38,937 nt of DNA from Myxococcales bacterium (lineage in GTDB: Bacteria > Myxococcota > Myxococcia > Myxococcales > JAKAPL01): NCBI GenBank assembly GCA_021783235.1, contig JAJXUD010000043.1, positions 1-38,937 on the forward strand. Direction: 5' to 3'. The notes below the pieces were generated by a model. The model saw nothing but the letters and a program-made list of their open reading frames with translations, had not been told where the DNA came from and ran no database searches. The translations under genes and the position numbers were made by a program. This document shows positions 1 to 10,727 of the stretch, piece after piece. Position 1 is the stretch's first letter, and each line of letters begins with the position of its first letter.

Positions 1-118
1 CGCAACCGCTCGTCGCTTTGGCGCACACGCTCCACGCCCCACGCTTTGCCACAAAACGCCGAACGGCGCCAGCCCCTGCGCTATCCCCGCGGATCCACGC
101 GACGTCTACGACTTTGCC

Positions 119-153
119 GGGGCCCTGGGGGCCCCCTCCCCGGCGGGGGGGCC
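119..153 (-). terminator. GC-rich hairpins downstream of secA
   Basis: Two overlapping perfect stems lie 41 to 75 bases beyond the secA stop codon. The first has arms at 119-125 and 129-135 (GGGGCCC with a 3-base loop). The second has arms at 130-136 and 147-153 (GGCCCCC with GGGGGCC). No U-tract follows on the minus strand, so this is at best a weak or factor-assisted terminator. In DNA this GC-rich, short stems arise by chance. The rest of 1-193 shows nothing recognisable. Confidence 0.25.
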
Positions 154-193
154 TACGCCTTTCGCGCGCCCTGCCGCGCCGGAGCCTCTCGGC

Positions 194-3016
<2,823 letters not shown>

Positions 3017-3029
3017 GGACAGGGGGAGA

Positions 3030-3058
3030 ACTATAGGCGAGGGCGCCGCCTTCCGCCA
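3030..3058 (-). promoter_or_regulatory. Candidate secA promoter
   Basis: On the minus strand a TATAGT hexamer (3030-3035) matches the -10 consensus well. A weak -35 (TGGCGG, 3053-3058) lies 17 bases upstream. The -10 ends 13 bases before the secA ATG and there is no Shine-Dalgarno sequence between them, so the transcript would have a leader of only about 7 bases. Read by eye. Confidence 0.35.
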
Positions 3059-3076
3059 TCGATTCCGGGGAGGGCT

Positions 3077-3106
3077 TTACCAGCCGCTCGCTCTGCGGTC
3101 TACTCT
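3077..3106 (+). promoter_or_regulatory. Candidate promoter of the hydrolase lipoprotein
   Basis: TTACCA (3077-3082), an 18-base spacer and TACTCT (3101-3106) form a sigma70-like pair. The -10 ends 7 bases before the ATG at 3114, with no ribosome binding site in between, so a leaderless message is expected. The pair sits back to back with the secA promoter. Confidence 0.35.
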
Positions 3107-3113
3107 GCCGTTC

Positions 3114-5207
3114 ATGCGCGCGATCGCCTCCCGCCTCGTCCCCCTCGTCGCCCCGCTCCTCCTCCTCGCGTCGGGTTGCCGCGGCAGCTCCGCCAGCTCC
3201 GACGGCGGCTTCGGCGCGGCGGCGGACGGCGGGGCGGGCAGCTCGGACGGCGGCGCCCAGGACGCGGGCGCCCTGCTCGCCCTCGGCGTCGCGCCCGAGT
3301 GCAACCCGCTGCGCGGCGAGGATCCGAAGGACTGCGCGACTCCCTGGCCGGCCTTCACCTACGAGGCCCCCTCGAAGACGACGGCGAGCGGCTTTCAGAT
3401 GGCCGTCCCGCCGAACGCGCTGCCGACGAACGCGGGCGGCAGCCCGCTCGATCCTTCCATCATCGACGCCGAGGACGGCTTCTCGCCCGCCGGGCCGATC
3501 GTCGTCCACTTCCCGGAGGGGATCGGCGGCGCGAATCTGCCCGGCTGGCAGAACCTCGCGGCGAGCCTCGACCCCGCCTCGCCGACCCAGATCCTCGACG
3601 CCCAGGGCAACCGCGTCCTCCAGTTCACCGAGCTCGACGCCACCGTCACCGACCCGGCCCGGCAGGCGATCTTCATCCGGCCGATGGTGCGGCTGCAGCC
3701 GAAGAGCCGCTACGTCGTGCTGCTCTTGAAGAGCCTGACCGATCCCACGGGCAAGCCGCTCCCGGCGCCCGCGGCCTTCAGCGCCCTGCTCTCCGGCAGC
3801 CCCACGGACAACGCCCGGCTCGAGGCCTGGCGGCCCGACTTCGCCGCGAACGTGCTGCCGGTCCTCGCGAAGGCGGGGATCGCGACGAAGGACGTCCTGC
3901 TCGCCTGGGACTTCACGACGGGCTCGGACGAGCTGCTCACCTCGCACGTGCTCTCGATGCGCGACCAGGCCCTCGCGGTCGTCGGCGACGGCTCGAAGAT
4001 CCCCTACACGATCGACCTCGTCGACGACGGGACCCTCGGCGGCGGCCCGCCGCAGGCGGACGGGGGCACCGACGGCGGCATCTACGAGCGGCTCACCGGC
4101 CACTTCTCGGTGCCGCTCTTCCTCTCGGCGAGCGACGAGAGCGGGAGCCTCGTACTCGACGGAGGGGTGCCGGCGCTGCAGGGGCAGGATCCGGTCCGCT
4201 TCGCGGCCATCGTCCCCTCCCAGATCCTGACCGCCACCGCCCAGGCGCCCCTGCCGGTCATCGTCTTCGGCCACGGCCTCCTCGGCGACGCCGTCGACTA
4301 CTCGTACTACCCGCAGCTCCAGGCCGCGGCCGAGGAGTTCGGCACGGTGATGGTCTTCACCAACTGGACCGGCCTGTCGTCGCAGGACCAGGGCATCGCG
4401 GGCGGCGCGGTGGCCGACCTCAACGGCCTGCCGCTCGTCACGGACAAGCTCCAGCAGGCGATCGTGAACCAGATCGTGCTCGCCCGCTTCGCCCGCACCG
4501 AGCTCGGCCACGACGCGCATCTGACGCCGAACGGCGTGGACGTGCTCTCCTCCGACGCGCCCTACTACTACGGCATCTCGCTCGGCGGCATCATGGGCGA
4601 CAGCTTCATGGCCTACGACCCGGACGTGATCCAGGGCGTCCTGAACGTCCCCGGCGGCTGCTGGAGCCTCCTCCTCCAGCGGAGCACCAACTGGGCGCCG
4701 CTCGCGCCGATCTTCCTGTCGTCCTACCCGGACGGCGTGGACGAGGCGCTGCTCTCGGCCTACCTCCAGGCGCTCTTCGACTGGTCGGATCCCATCACCA
4801 CCGCCCCCTACGTGCTCCAGCGGCCGCTCCCCGGCGTGCCGCGGAAGCAGCTCCTCATGCAGGAGGGGCGCTACGACATGCAGGTCTCGAACCTCGCGAC
4901 CGAGATGACGGCGCGCACGCTCGGCATCTCGCTCATCACGCCGACCGACGACAGCCCGTTCGGGATTCCGACCGCGACCGCGCCGCAGCCCTCGGGGCTC
5001 ACGATCTACGACCTCGAGCCGTCGCGCGAACCGAACGTCTCGAACGCGCTCAACAGCGAGGACAACGGCGTCCACGACGGCGTCTCGGCCACGGCCGCGG
5101 CGGCGCGGCAGGTGGGGGCCTTCCTCCGGCCGGGCGGCGTCGTCACCCAGCAGTGCTCGGGCAGCGCGGGCTGCGTCTGCGCCGCCCCACAGAACAGCTG
5201 CAACTGA
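3114..5207 (+). CDS. Secreted alpha/beta-hydrolase lipoprotein
   Basis: The 697-residue product starts with a lipoprotein signal peptide whose lipobox Cys is residue 22 (LLASGC). A low-complexity Ser/Asp/Gly spacer (SDGG, ADGG, DAG) follows. Residues about 60-230 look like a beta-rich Ig-like module (IVVHFPEGIGG ... IFIRPMVRLQPKSRYVVLL). The C-terminal half is an alpha/beta hydrolase: PVIVFGHGLLGD is the oxyanion-hole strand and YYYGISLGG is the nucleophile elbow with Ser489. EGRYDMQVSN and NGVHDGV near the end are candidates for the acid and base segments. The protein is probably an outer-membrane or surface-anchored esterase or lipase; the substrate is unknown. The tail of the protein (SGSAGCVCAAPQNSC) is Cys-rich. 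I chose the ATG at 3114 because it begins the signal peptide; an in-frame ATG at 3015 would add 33 residues without signal character and overlap the secA start. Confidence 0.85.
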   Translation: MRAIASRLVPLVAPLLLLASGCRGSSASSDGGFGAAADGGAGSSDGGAQDAGALLALGVAPECNPLRGEDPKDCATPWPAFTYEAPSKTTASGFQMAVPPNALPTNAGGSPLDPSIIDAEDGFSPAGPIVVHFPEGIGGANLPGWQNLAASLDPASPTQILDAQGNRVLQFTELDATVTDPARQAIFIRPMVRLQPKSRYVVLLLKSLTDPTGKPLPAPAAFSALLSGSPTDNARLEAWRPDFAANVLPVLAKAGIATKDVLLAWDFTTGSDELLTSHVLSMRDQALAVVGDGSKIPYTIDLVDDGTLGGGPPQADGGTDGGIYERLTGHFSVPLFLSASDESGSLVLDGGVPALQGQDPVRFAAIVPSQILTATAQAPLPVIVFGHGLLGDAVDYSYYPQLQAAAEEFGTVMVFTNWTGLSSQDQGIAGGAVADLNGLPLVTDKLQQAIVNQIVLARFARTELGHDAHLTPNGVDVLSSDAPYYYGISLGGIMGDSFMAYDPDVIQGVLNVPGGCWSLLLQRSTNWAPLAPIFLSSYPDGVDEALLSAYLQALFDWSDPITTAPYVLQRPLPGVPRKQLLMQEGRYDMQVSNLATEMTARTLGISLITPTDDSPFGIPTATAPQPSGLTIYDLEPSREPNVSNALNSEDNGVHDGVSATAAAARQVGAFLRPGGVVTQQCSGSAGCVCAAPQNSCN

Positions 5208-5234
5208 GAGGCGGTTCTGCAGCCGGCCGCTCGG

Positions 5235-5309
5235 ACGGCCTCGGCGCGGGCTCGGACCGTCTCGGGCCGGGGTCGGTACCGTCTCGAGGCCGATCGAAAC
5301 CGTCTCGGG
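5235..5309. repeat. Four short direct repeats at 21-22 bp spacing
   Basis: The motif ACCGTCTCGG recurs at 5256, 5278 (one mismatch) and 5299, with a more degenerate copy (ACGGCCTCGG) at 5235. The spacings are 21, 22 and 21 bases, so all copies lie on the same face of the helix. They fill the 147-base space between two convergent genes. Function is unknown; a protein-binding array or a decayed minisatellite are both possible. Confidence 0.5.
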
Positions 5310-5354
5310 CGGGCCGAGGGCCGCGAGGGGGTCGCTCTCGAGGCGGGGGAGCTG

Positions 5355-6275
5355 CTACTCGAGGATGAACTTCCTCGGGTTTTCGGGGATGCCGTTCACC
5401 CGGACCTCGTAGTGCAGATGCGGGCCGGTCGAGCGGCCGGTGTTGCCGATGGCCGCCACCGGCTCGCCGCGCTTCACCCGATCCCCGAGGCGGACCAGGA
5501 TCTTGGAGAGGTGGCCGTAGCGGGTGCGGACGCCGTAGCCGTGGTCGAGGACGAGCACGTTGCCGTAGCCGCCCTCGGTGCCGGCGAAGATGACGACCCC
5601 GTCGGAGGGGGCGAAGACCGGCGTCCCCTGGGCGTTCGCGATGTCGAGCCCCCGGTGCATCGCCCGGTCGGCGGTGTAGGGGTCGAGCCGCTCGCCGAAG
5701 TCGCTCGTCACCCAGCCGCGGACCGGCCAGATGGAGGGGGTCGACGCGAGCAGATCCTTCTGATCCTCGAAGTAGCGGGTGAGCTCCTGGATGCTCTGCT
5801 CCTGCCGCTGCGCCTCGGACGAGAGGCTGTCGAGCTTGCTCGGCAGGAAGGCGACGTTCTCGGGGGCGCCCCGGTGGCCTGTCGCCTCCTCGCCCTCCGC
5901 CTCGGTGCCGCCCCGGCTGTCGCTCTCGGGGAGCGGGCCGATGGCGAGGTTGCGCTCGGGATCGTTCAGCTGGGTGAGCGCCCGTAGCTTCTGGTCGAAG
6001 CGCTCGACCCGATCGAGGGTCTGGGTGACGTGGGCGACCTTCTCGTGGATGAGCTTGATCTGCGTCCGAAGCTGGGCGTTCTCCTCGCGCAGGACGCGGT
6101 TCTCGACCACCTGGCCCACGACGAGGAAGTAGTGGACCACCATGGCCGCGCCGCAGAGGGCGAGGAGCCCGAAGGCGACGCCCGACCGGATGAGCAGCCG
6201 CTTCTGGACGCGGAACTTTCGGGTCCGCGCCGAGCGGTCGGGGACGACGAGGATGGTATAGCTCTTGTTCGCCAC
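5355..6275 (-). CDS. M23 (LytM-type) envelope metallopeptidase
   Basis: This 306-residue protein is a membrane-anchored peptidoglycan hydrolase or hydrolase regulator. The N-terminus is short and basic (RKFRVQKRLLIR), followed by one membrane segment at about residues 32-54, so the rest is periplasmic. Residues about 55-175 form a coiled coil (ENRVLREENAQLRTQI, LDRVERFDQKL, LSSEAQRQEQS). The C-terminal LytM domain has the zinc ligands His207 and Asp211 (HRGLD) and His288 (HLHYE). His255 (YGHL) and His286 are the catalytic histidines, so the domain should be active. The family cleaves peptide cross-links in peptidoglycan. The start is GTG with a very short tail before the basic segment. The gene is on the same strand as, and 203 bases downstream of, the PP2C gene. 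Confidence 0.92.
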   Translation of the reverse strand: MANKSYTILVVPDRSARTRKFRVQKRLLIRSGVAFGLLALCGAAMVVHYFLVVGQVVENRVLREENAQLRTQIKLIHEKVAHVTQTLDRVERFDQKLRALTQLNDPERNLAIGPLPESDSRGGTEAEGEEATGHRGAPENVAFLPSKLDSLSSEAQRQEQSIQELTRYFEDQKDLLASTPSIWPVRGWVTSDFGERLDPYTADRAMHRGLDIANAQGTPVFAPSDGVVIFAGTEGGYGNVLVLDHGYGVRTRYGHLSKILVRLGDRVKRGEPVAAIGNTGRSTGPHLHYEVRVNGIPENPRKFILE

Positions 6276-6408
6276 GCGCCGTTTTGCCTCGCGTCCGCCC
6301 GCCCCCTTTCGGGTCGGGAGGAGAACTCAAGAGAAAGCTTAGGGCCCGGTCGAAGAAACGCCAGTCTACCGCCGGGAAGGCCGAGCCCTCGTCTCCTTGG
6401 CTATCATC

Positions 6409-6432
6409 GGGGTTCCCGCGAAGTCAAACCCC
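6409..6432 (-). other. Hairpin between PP2C and M23 genes
   Basis: Perfect 6-bp arms GGGGTT (6409-6414) and AACCCC (6427-6432) with a 12-base loop lie about 47-70 bases after the PP2C stop codon on the minus strand. No U-tract follows, so a terminator role is doubtful. On the minus strand the loop side contains TTGACT, which could also be a -35 for the M23 gene. The remainder of 6276-6478 shows nothing clear. Confidence 0.25.
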
Positions 6433-6478
6433 AAGTGCACTACACTCGACCTGGGCCGGCGGGATCCTCAGGCGGGCG

Positions 6479-7372
6479 TCAAGGCCCCTCGATCCGAACC
6501 GACACCACGGTGATGTTGTCGTCGCCACCCCGGTCGTTCGCGAGCGCGATGAGCTTGAGCGGCACGTCGTCGATCGGCCCCTCCTGCACGACCGCGCCGA
6601 TCTCGGAGTCGAGGACCAGGTTCGACAGCCCGTCGCAGCAGATGAGGAAGGTGTCGCCCGTCGCGACGGTGAGGCCGAGGAGGTCCACGAGCACGTCCTC
6701 TTCGAAGCCGACCGACCGGGTGATGACGTTCTTGAACTGGCTGTGGCGCGCCTCGTCGGGGGTGAGCACGCCCGCCTTGATCTGCTCGTTGACGAGCGAG
6801 TGGTCCTCGGAGATCTGGTGGATGGCCCGGTCGCGCACGAGGTAGATGCGGCTGTCCCCCACGTGGGCCACGAAGGCGTTCATCCCGTGGAGGAGGAGCA
6901 CGGTCGCGGTCGTCCCCATCCCGGAGAGCTCCGGGTTGCCCTTCGCCTGCTCGAAGATCGCGAGGCAGGCCGCCTCGACCGACTCGCGCAGCACGTCCGG
7001 CAAGGGCGAGGTCTCGAGCGGGCTCTCGCGCGCGAAGCTCTCGGGCAGCCGCTCGCGGGAGCGGCGCAGCTCGGCCTGGATGGTCTCGACCGCGACTCGC
7101 GAGGCGGTGCCGCCGCCCGCATGGCCGCCCATGCCGTCGGCGACGACGAAGAGGCGCAGATCCTCGTCGACGAGGAAGCTGTCCTGGTTGTTGTCCCGCT
7201 TGCGGCCGACGTCGCTCGCGCCGACCGCCCGGATGCGGGGCCGGCGTGCCGGGGGCGCCTCGGGGGCCACCGGTGGGGCGGCGCTCGGCGCGGTTCGGCT
7301 CTGAGGGCTCGAGACGTCGCTCACGCTCTTTCGGCCTCCGCTCTTCGAACCGCCGGCCTTCCGCCGCGCCAA
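6479..7372 (-). CDS. PP2C-type Ser/Thr protein phosphatase
   Basis: This 297-residue metal-dependent phosphatase reverses phosphorylation by Hanks-type kinases, which are abundant in Myxococcota. Residues 1-45 are a basic, Ser- and Pro-rich tail. The PP2C motifs follow in order: SDVGRKRDNNQDSFLV, VVADGMGGHAGG, AHVGDSRIYLVRD, EDHSLVNEQIKAG, FLICCDGLSNLV and GGDDNITVVSV. The metal-binding Asp residues of DGMGG, CDG and GGDDN are all present, so it should be active. There is no membrane segment, so it acts in the cytoplasm. The start is a TTG. It is well supported by a Shine-Dalgarno sequence GGAGGTG at 7377-7383 on the minus strand. A kinase is encoded 9 kb away at 16394-18121, but nothing ties the two together directly. 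Confidence 0.93.
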   Translation of the reverse strand: MARRKAGGSKSGGRKSVSDVSSPQSRTAPSAAPPVAPEAPPARRPRIRAVGASDVGRKRDNNQDSFLVDEDLRLFVVADGMGGHAGGGTASRVAVETIQAELRRSRERLPESFARESPLETSPLPDVLRESVEAACLAIFEQAKGNPELSGMGTTATVLLLHGMNAFVAHVGDSRIYLVRDRAIHQISEDHSLVNEQIKAGVLTPDEARHSQFKNVITRSVGFEEDVLVDLLGLTVATGDTFLICCDGLSNLVLDSEIGAVVQEGPIDDVPLKLIALANDRGGDDNITVVSVRIEGP

Positions 7373-7527
7373 CCGTCACCTCCGCGCCAGCCCGATCGAC
7401 CCCGCTCGGAGCCGTGGGCCGGGATTCGCCGGCGATGCTACCACGCAGCGAGCCGGCCCCCCAAGCTCGATCACCTGCCCTGATCCGTCGATGAGGGCGC
7501 ATCTGCTCCGTTGTCGGCACGACGGGC

Positions 7528-8139
7528 TTGCGCGCCAGCCGATCGCTCCTTAGGCTCCCGGGCTCCGTGGCCCCCGCCCTCGCCCTCTGCCTCGCCCTCG
7601 GCGCCGCTCCGGCGGCCCCGCCTCCGCCGCCCCCCTCCTTCGGCTTCGACCTCCTGCCCACGGAGCCCGCCCCCGCGGCGGACGAGGGGCTCGCCCGGGC
7701 GCTGCGCCGCCGCCGGACGATGCTGGAGCTCCACCAGGGCTTCGGGATCGCCACCGTCGCCCTGATGGCGGCCACGGTGCTGGTGGGCCAGCTCAGCTAC
7801 TCCGACCGCTTCTCGGGCGGCCCGGCCACGGGCCGCTGGGAGCTGCCGCACGCGGAGCTCGAGGCGGGGACCGTGGTCTCGTTCGCGACCGCCGGGCTGC
7901 TCGCCCTGCTCGCCCCGGTGCCCATCCCGAAGAAGTCCGAGGGCATCGATAGCGTCACGGTCCACAAGTGGTCGATGCTGGCCGCGACCATCGGGATGGC
8001 GAGCGAGGTGCTGCTCGGCATCCTGACGGTCTCGCGCGAGGGCTTCGCGAACCAGGCGTCGCTCGCGACGACCCACCTCGTCATCGGCTACGCCACGGCC
8101 GGGGCGATGGCGACGGGCGTCGGCGCCCTCTTCTTCTGA
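7528..8139 (+). CDS. Four-helix membrane protein with paired histidines, b561-like
   Basis: The 203-residue product has a signal-like N-terminus (RASRSLLRLPGS then a hydrophobic run), a Pro-rich stretch and four predicted membrane helices at about residues 70-90, 112-132, 148-168 and 183-203. His69, His108, His146 and His183 each sit at the start of a helix (LELHQG, LPHAEL, TVHKWS, TTHLVIG). This spacing resembles cytochrome b561-type membrane proteins, in which histidine pairs hold b-type haem across the bilayer. I infer a haem-binding electron-transfer role, helped by the gene 12 bases downstream encoding a lipoprotein with two CXXCH motifs. Family membership is not certain. The start is TTG at 7528; a GTG at 7567 is an alternative that would shorten the signal peptide's basic region. 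Confidence 0.65.
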   Translation: MRASRSLLRLPGSVAPALALCLALGAAPAAPPPPPPSFGFDLLPTEPAPAADEGLARALRRRRTMLELHQGFGIATVALMAATVLVGQLSYSDRFSGGPATGRWELPHAELEAGTVVSFATAGLLALLAPVPIPKKSEGIDSVTVHKWSMLAATIGMASEVLLGILTVSREGFANQASLATTHLVIGYATAGAMATGVGALFF

Positions 8140-8151
8140 GGCCCTGGGATC

Positions 8152-8637
8152 GTGCGCCCGCTCGCCCTCCTCCTCCTCTCGGCCGCGGCCTGCGGCAACC
8201 CCACCGGCCTCGGCCCCGCCTCGCCGCTCGACGTCGTCTCGGGCTGGTCGGGCGTCCCCACGATGAGCCCGGGGCAGGACTGCCTCATCTGCCACGCGCC
8301 GGGGCTGCGGGCCGCCTACCGGCCCTGGACCGTCGCGGGGACGGTCTACCAGTCGCCGACCGACCCCGCCGACGCCGGGATCGCCGGGGCGCTCGTGCTC
8401 CTCACCGACGCCGCCGGCAAGTCGCTGACGCTCGTCTCGAACGCGGCCGGCAACTTCTACACCGAGGAGCCGCTCCAGTTTCCGCTCTCGCACCTCGAGG
8501 TCGACCGGGACGGCGTCCGGATGGCCATGAACCTCGACCCCGCGCTCGTCCCCTCGGCGGTCGGCTCCTGCAACCGCTGCCACAGCGAGCCCGCGGTCTT
8601 CAACGCGCCCGGGCGGCTCTTCGTCGGGTCGCCATGA
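8152..8637 (+). CDS. Lipoprotein with two CXXCH haem-binding motifs
   Basis: The 161-residue product begins with a short signal peptide ending at a probable lipidated Cys14 (LLLSAAACGN; the lipobox is weak). Two c-type haem attachment motifs are visible, CLICH at residues 44-48 and CNRCH at 140-144, placed near the two ends of the mature protein. Between them lies a beta-sandwich-like segment (WTVAGTVYQSPTD, GALVLLTDAAGKS, NAAGNFYTEE) similar to the carboxypeptidase-regulatory-like fold. It is likely a periplasmic or outer-membrane dihaem protein. It starts with GTG 12 bases after the four-helix membrane protein and ends overlapping the next gene by ATGA, so the three genes are probably one transcription unit. 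The redox partner is inferred from this context only. Confidence 0.75.
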   Translation: MRPLALLLLSAAACGNPTGLGPASPLDVVSGWSGVPTMSPGQDCLICHAPGLRAAYRPWTVAGTVYQSPTDPADAGIAGALVLLTDAAGKSLTLVSNAAGNFYTEEPLQFPLSHLEVDRDGVRMAMNLDPALVPSAVGSCNRCHSEPAVFNAPGRLFVGSP

Positions 8638-8909
8638 GACGGAGCCTCCGCCCGCTCCTCGCCGCCGCGGCGGCCGCGCTCGCCGCCTGCGTGGGCCCCG
8701 TCCAGGCCGGGGTCACTCCCCCCGACGGGGGCTGCCAGACCAACGCCGACTGCCCGGTGCCCTTCCTCTGCCAGGACGGCGCCTGCGAGGAGGCAGCCTG
8801 CCACAGCGCCTGCGACTGCCCGGCCCCCTACGGCTGTAGCCCGGCCATGGGCCTCTGCGCACCGACGCCGCGGCGCCTCCCCGACGGCGGCTGCCCCGAC
8901 GCCGGCTAG
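8634..8909 (+). CDS. Small Cys-rich lipoprotein
   Basis: The 91-residue product has a clear lipoprotein signal with Cys19 in ALAAC. The mature part carries about a dozen cysteines in a pattern such as CQTNADCPVPFLC, CEEAACHSACDC and YGCSPAMGLC, plus PDGGC and PDAG spacers at its ends. Such small disulfide-rich domains are common in secreted proteins of Myxococcota; no function is known to me. The ATG overlaps the stop codon of the CXXCH lipoprotein gene (ATGA at 8634-8637), which implies translational coupling and a shared role with the two genes before it. It is convergent with recN; the 48 bases between them hold only a short AACCC/GGGTT palindrome (8912-8924). Confidence 0.8.
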   Translation: MRRSLRPLLAAAAAALAACVGPVQAGVTPPDGGCQTNADCPVPFLCQDGACEEAACHSACDCPAPYGCSPAMGLCAPTPRRLPDGGCPDAG

Positions 8910-8957
8910 CCAACCCGGCGGGTTCGCGCTTCGCGCGGGGGAGCAGCCGATCCCGCC

Positions 8958-10643
8958 CTACGCGAAGGCACCCTGCGACCTCGCGATGAGCTCGCGGGCG
9001 TGGTCCATGGCGGTCTTCGTCGGCTCCTCGCCGCCGAGCATCCGGGCGATCTCGAGGCAGCGCTCGTCCCCCTCGTCGAGGGCGCTCACCTCGGAGGTCG
9101 TCCGGCCCCGCTCGACGACCTTGCGGACGGCGAGGTGCTGGTCGGCGAAGGCGGCGATCTGCGGCAGGTGGGTGATGCAGAGGATCTGCCGGTCGCGGGA
9201 GACCTCCTTGAGCATCCGCCCCACCGCCTGCGCGGTGGGACCGCCGATCCCGCTGTCGACCTCGTCGAAGACGTAGACGTCCACCGGGTCGGTGCCGGCG
9301 CCGGCCCGCTTGAACGCGAGCATGACGCGCGACAGCTCGCCGCCCGAGGCGATCTTGTGCAGGGGGCGCGGCTCCTCGCCGGGGTTCGCCGAGAAGAAGA
9401 ACTCGACCTCGTCGAAGCCGCGCGGCCCGAGCGCCCCCTCGGCCGTACCCGCCTGGGTGGAGAAGCGGACCTCGAAGCGGGCCTTCGCGAGGGCGAGCCG
9501 CCCGAGCTCCTTGCGCAGCGAGGCCGACAGCCGCGCCGCCGCCTCGCGCCGCCGCGCCGAGAGCGCCCCCGCGAGCGCCGCCGCCGCCCGCCGCGCCTCC
9601 TCGAGCCGCGCCGTCACGAGGTCGAGCCGGTCCGCGCTGCCGCGCAGCCGCTCGAGCTCCGCCGCCATCTCGCCGCGCCGCGCGAGCAGCGAGGCCAGAT
9701 CTCCGCCGTGCTTGCGGCAGAGTCGCCGCAGCGCCGCGAGCCGGTCCTCCACCGCCTCGAGCCGCTCGGGATCCTCGCGCAGCCGCCGGCCGAGCTGACC
9801 GAGCTCGCGGGCCGCCTCCTCGACCTCGGCGCGGGCCGAGGCGAGCCGCCCGTGGAGCGGGGCGAGCGACGGGTCGAGGGCAGACAGCTCGCCCACGCGG
9901 CCGAGCGCGGAGGAGAGCCGCTCGAGCGCGGAGTCCTCGCCGCTGTAGAGCTCCTCCTCCGCGGTCGAGGCGAGCGCCTGGATCTTCGCGGCGGAGGCGA
10001 GCAGCGAGCGCTCCTGGGCGAGCCGCTCCTCCTCGCCGGCCTCGGGCGAGACCTCGTCGATCTCCTGGAGCTGGAAGGCGAGGTAGTCGGCGCGCCGCTC
10101 GCGCTCGGCCCCGTCGCCGAGCAGCTCCTGCCGCTCCTCGGTGCGGCGCGAGAGCTCGCGGAAGGCCTCCTCGTAGGCCGCCCGCTCGTCCTCGAGCCCG
10201 CCGAAGGCGTCGAGGAGATCCTGGTGGCCCGCCGCCTCGAGCAGGCTCACGTGCTCGTGCTGGCTCGAGATGTCGCAGAGCCGCCGCGCGAGCTTCTCGA
10301 GCACCCCCACGGTGCAGAGCGCGCCGTTCACCCAGACCTTGCCGCGGCCCGACTTCTGGACGACGCGCCGCACGAGCAGCTCGTCGCCGTCCGGCAGCCC
10401 CAGCGCCGCGAGCCGCGCGCGGCAGTCGGGCCCGACCTCGAAGACCGCCTCGACCGAGGCCTCCTCGCAGCCCGTGCGCACCACCTCCGCCTGGGCCCGC
10501 CCGCCGAGCGCGAGGTGGAGCGCGTCGACGAGGATGCTCTTGCCGGCCCCGGTCTCCCCGGTCAGGACCGTGAAGCCCTGAGAGAGCTCGACCTCGAGGG
10601 CGTCGATGATGGCGAAGTGCTCGATTCGAAGGGCGCGCAGCAT
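8958..10643 (-). CDS. recN: RecN, SMC-like DNA repair ATPase
   Basis: RecN acts early in double-strand break repair, holding broken ends together through an SMC-like ABC ATPase with a coiled coil. The 561-residue product is of usual length. Walker A GETGAGKS is at residues 29-36. The ABC signature is in ASGGELSRVMLAFK, and Walker B with its conserved acidic residues is VYVFDEVDSGIGG at about 456-468. ITHLPQIAAFAD follows as the H-loop region. The central part (about 160-350) is a long coiled coil rich in Glu, Arg, Leu and Ala. The start MLRALRIEHFAI matches the family. It lies 84 bases downstream of a response regulator gene on the same strand and may have its own promoter. Confidence 0.97.
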   Translation of the reverse strand: MLRALRIEHFAIIDALEVELSQGFTVLTGETGAGKSILVDALHLALGGRAQAEVVRTGCEEASVEAVFEVGPDCRARLAALGLPDGDELLVRRVVQKSGRGKVWVNGALCTVGVLEKLARRLCDISSQHEHVSLLEAAGHQDLLDAFGGLEDERAAYEEAFRELSRRTEERQELLGDGAERERRADYLAFQLQEIDEVSPEAGEEERLAQERSLLASAAKIQALASTAEEELYSGEDSALERLSSALGRVGELSALDPSLAPLHGRLASARAEVEEAARELGQLGRRLREDPERLEAVEDRLAALRRLCRKHGGDLASLLARRGEMAAELERLRGSADRLDLVTARLEEARRAAAALAGALSARRREAAARLSASLRKELGRLALAKARFEVRFSTQAGTAEGALGPRGFDEVEFFFSANPGEEPRPLHKIASGGELSRVMLAFKRAGAGTDPVDVYVFDEVDSGIGGPTAQAVGRMLKEVSRDRQILCITHLPQIAAFADQHLAVRKVVERGRTTSEVSALDEGDERCLEIARMLGGEEPTKTAMDHARELIARSQGAFA

Positions 10644-10651
10644 GGGCCCGT

Positions 10652-10680
10652 CTTAGCCGCGCACTCTGACGCTCCGCCCA
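10652..10680 (-). promoter_or_regulatory. Candidate recN promoter
   Basis: On the minus strand TGGGCG (10675-10680), a 17-base spacer and GCTAAG (10652-10657) form a weak sigma70-like pair. The -10 ends 8 bases before the recN ATG and no Shine-Dalgarno sequence is present. The hexamers are poor matches; the placement relative to the start, shared with other genes here, is the main support. No LexA box was recognised. Confidence 0.25.
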
Positions 10681-10727
10681 TCGCGGGCCGGCGGCCGTCG
10701 CGGGCGACGCCCCGGCCGCCCTGGGGG

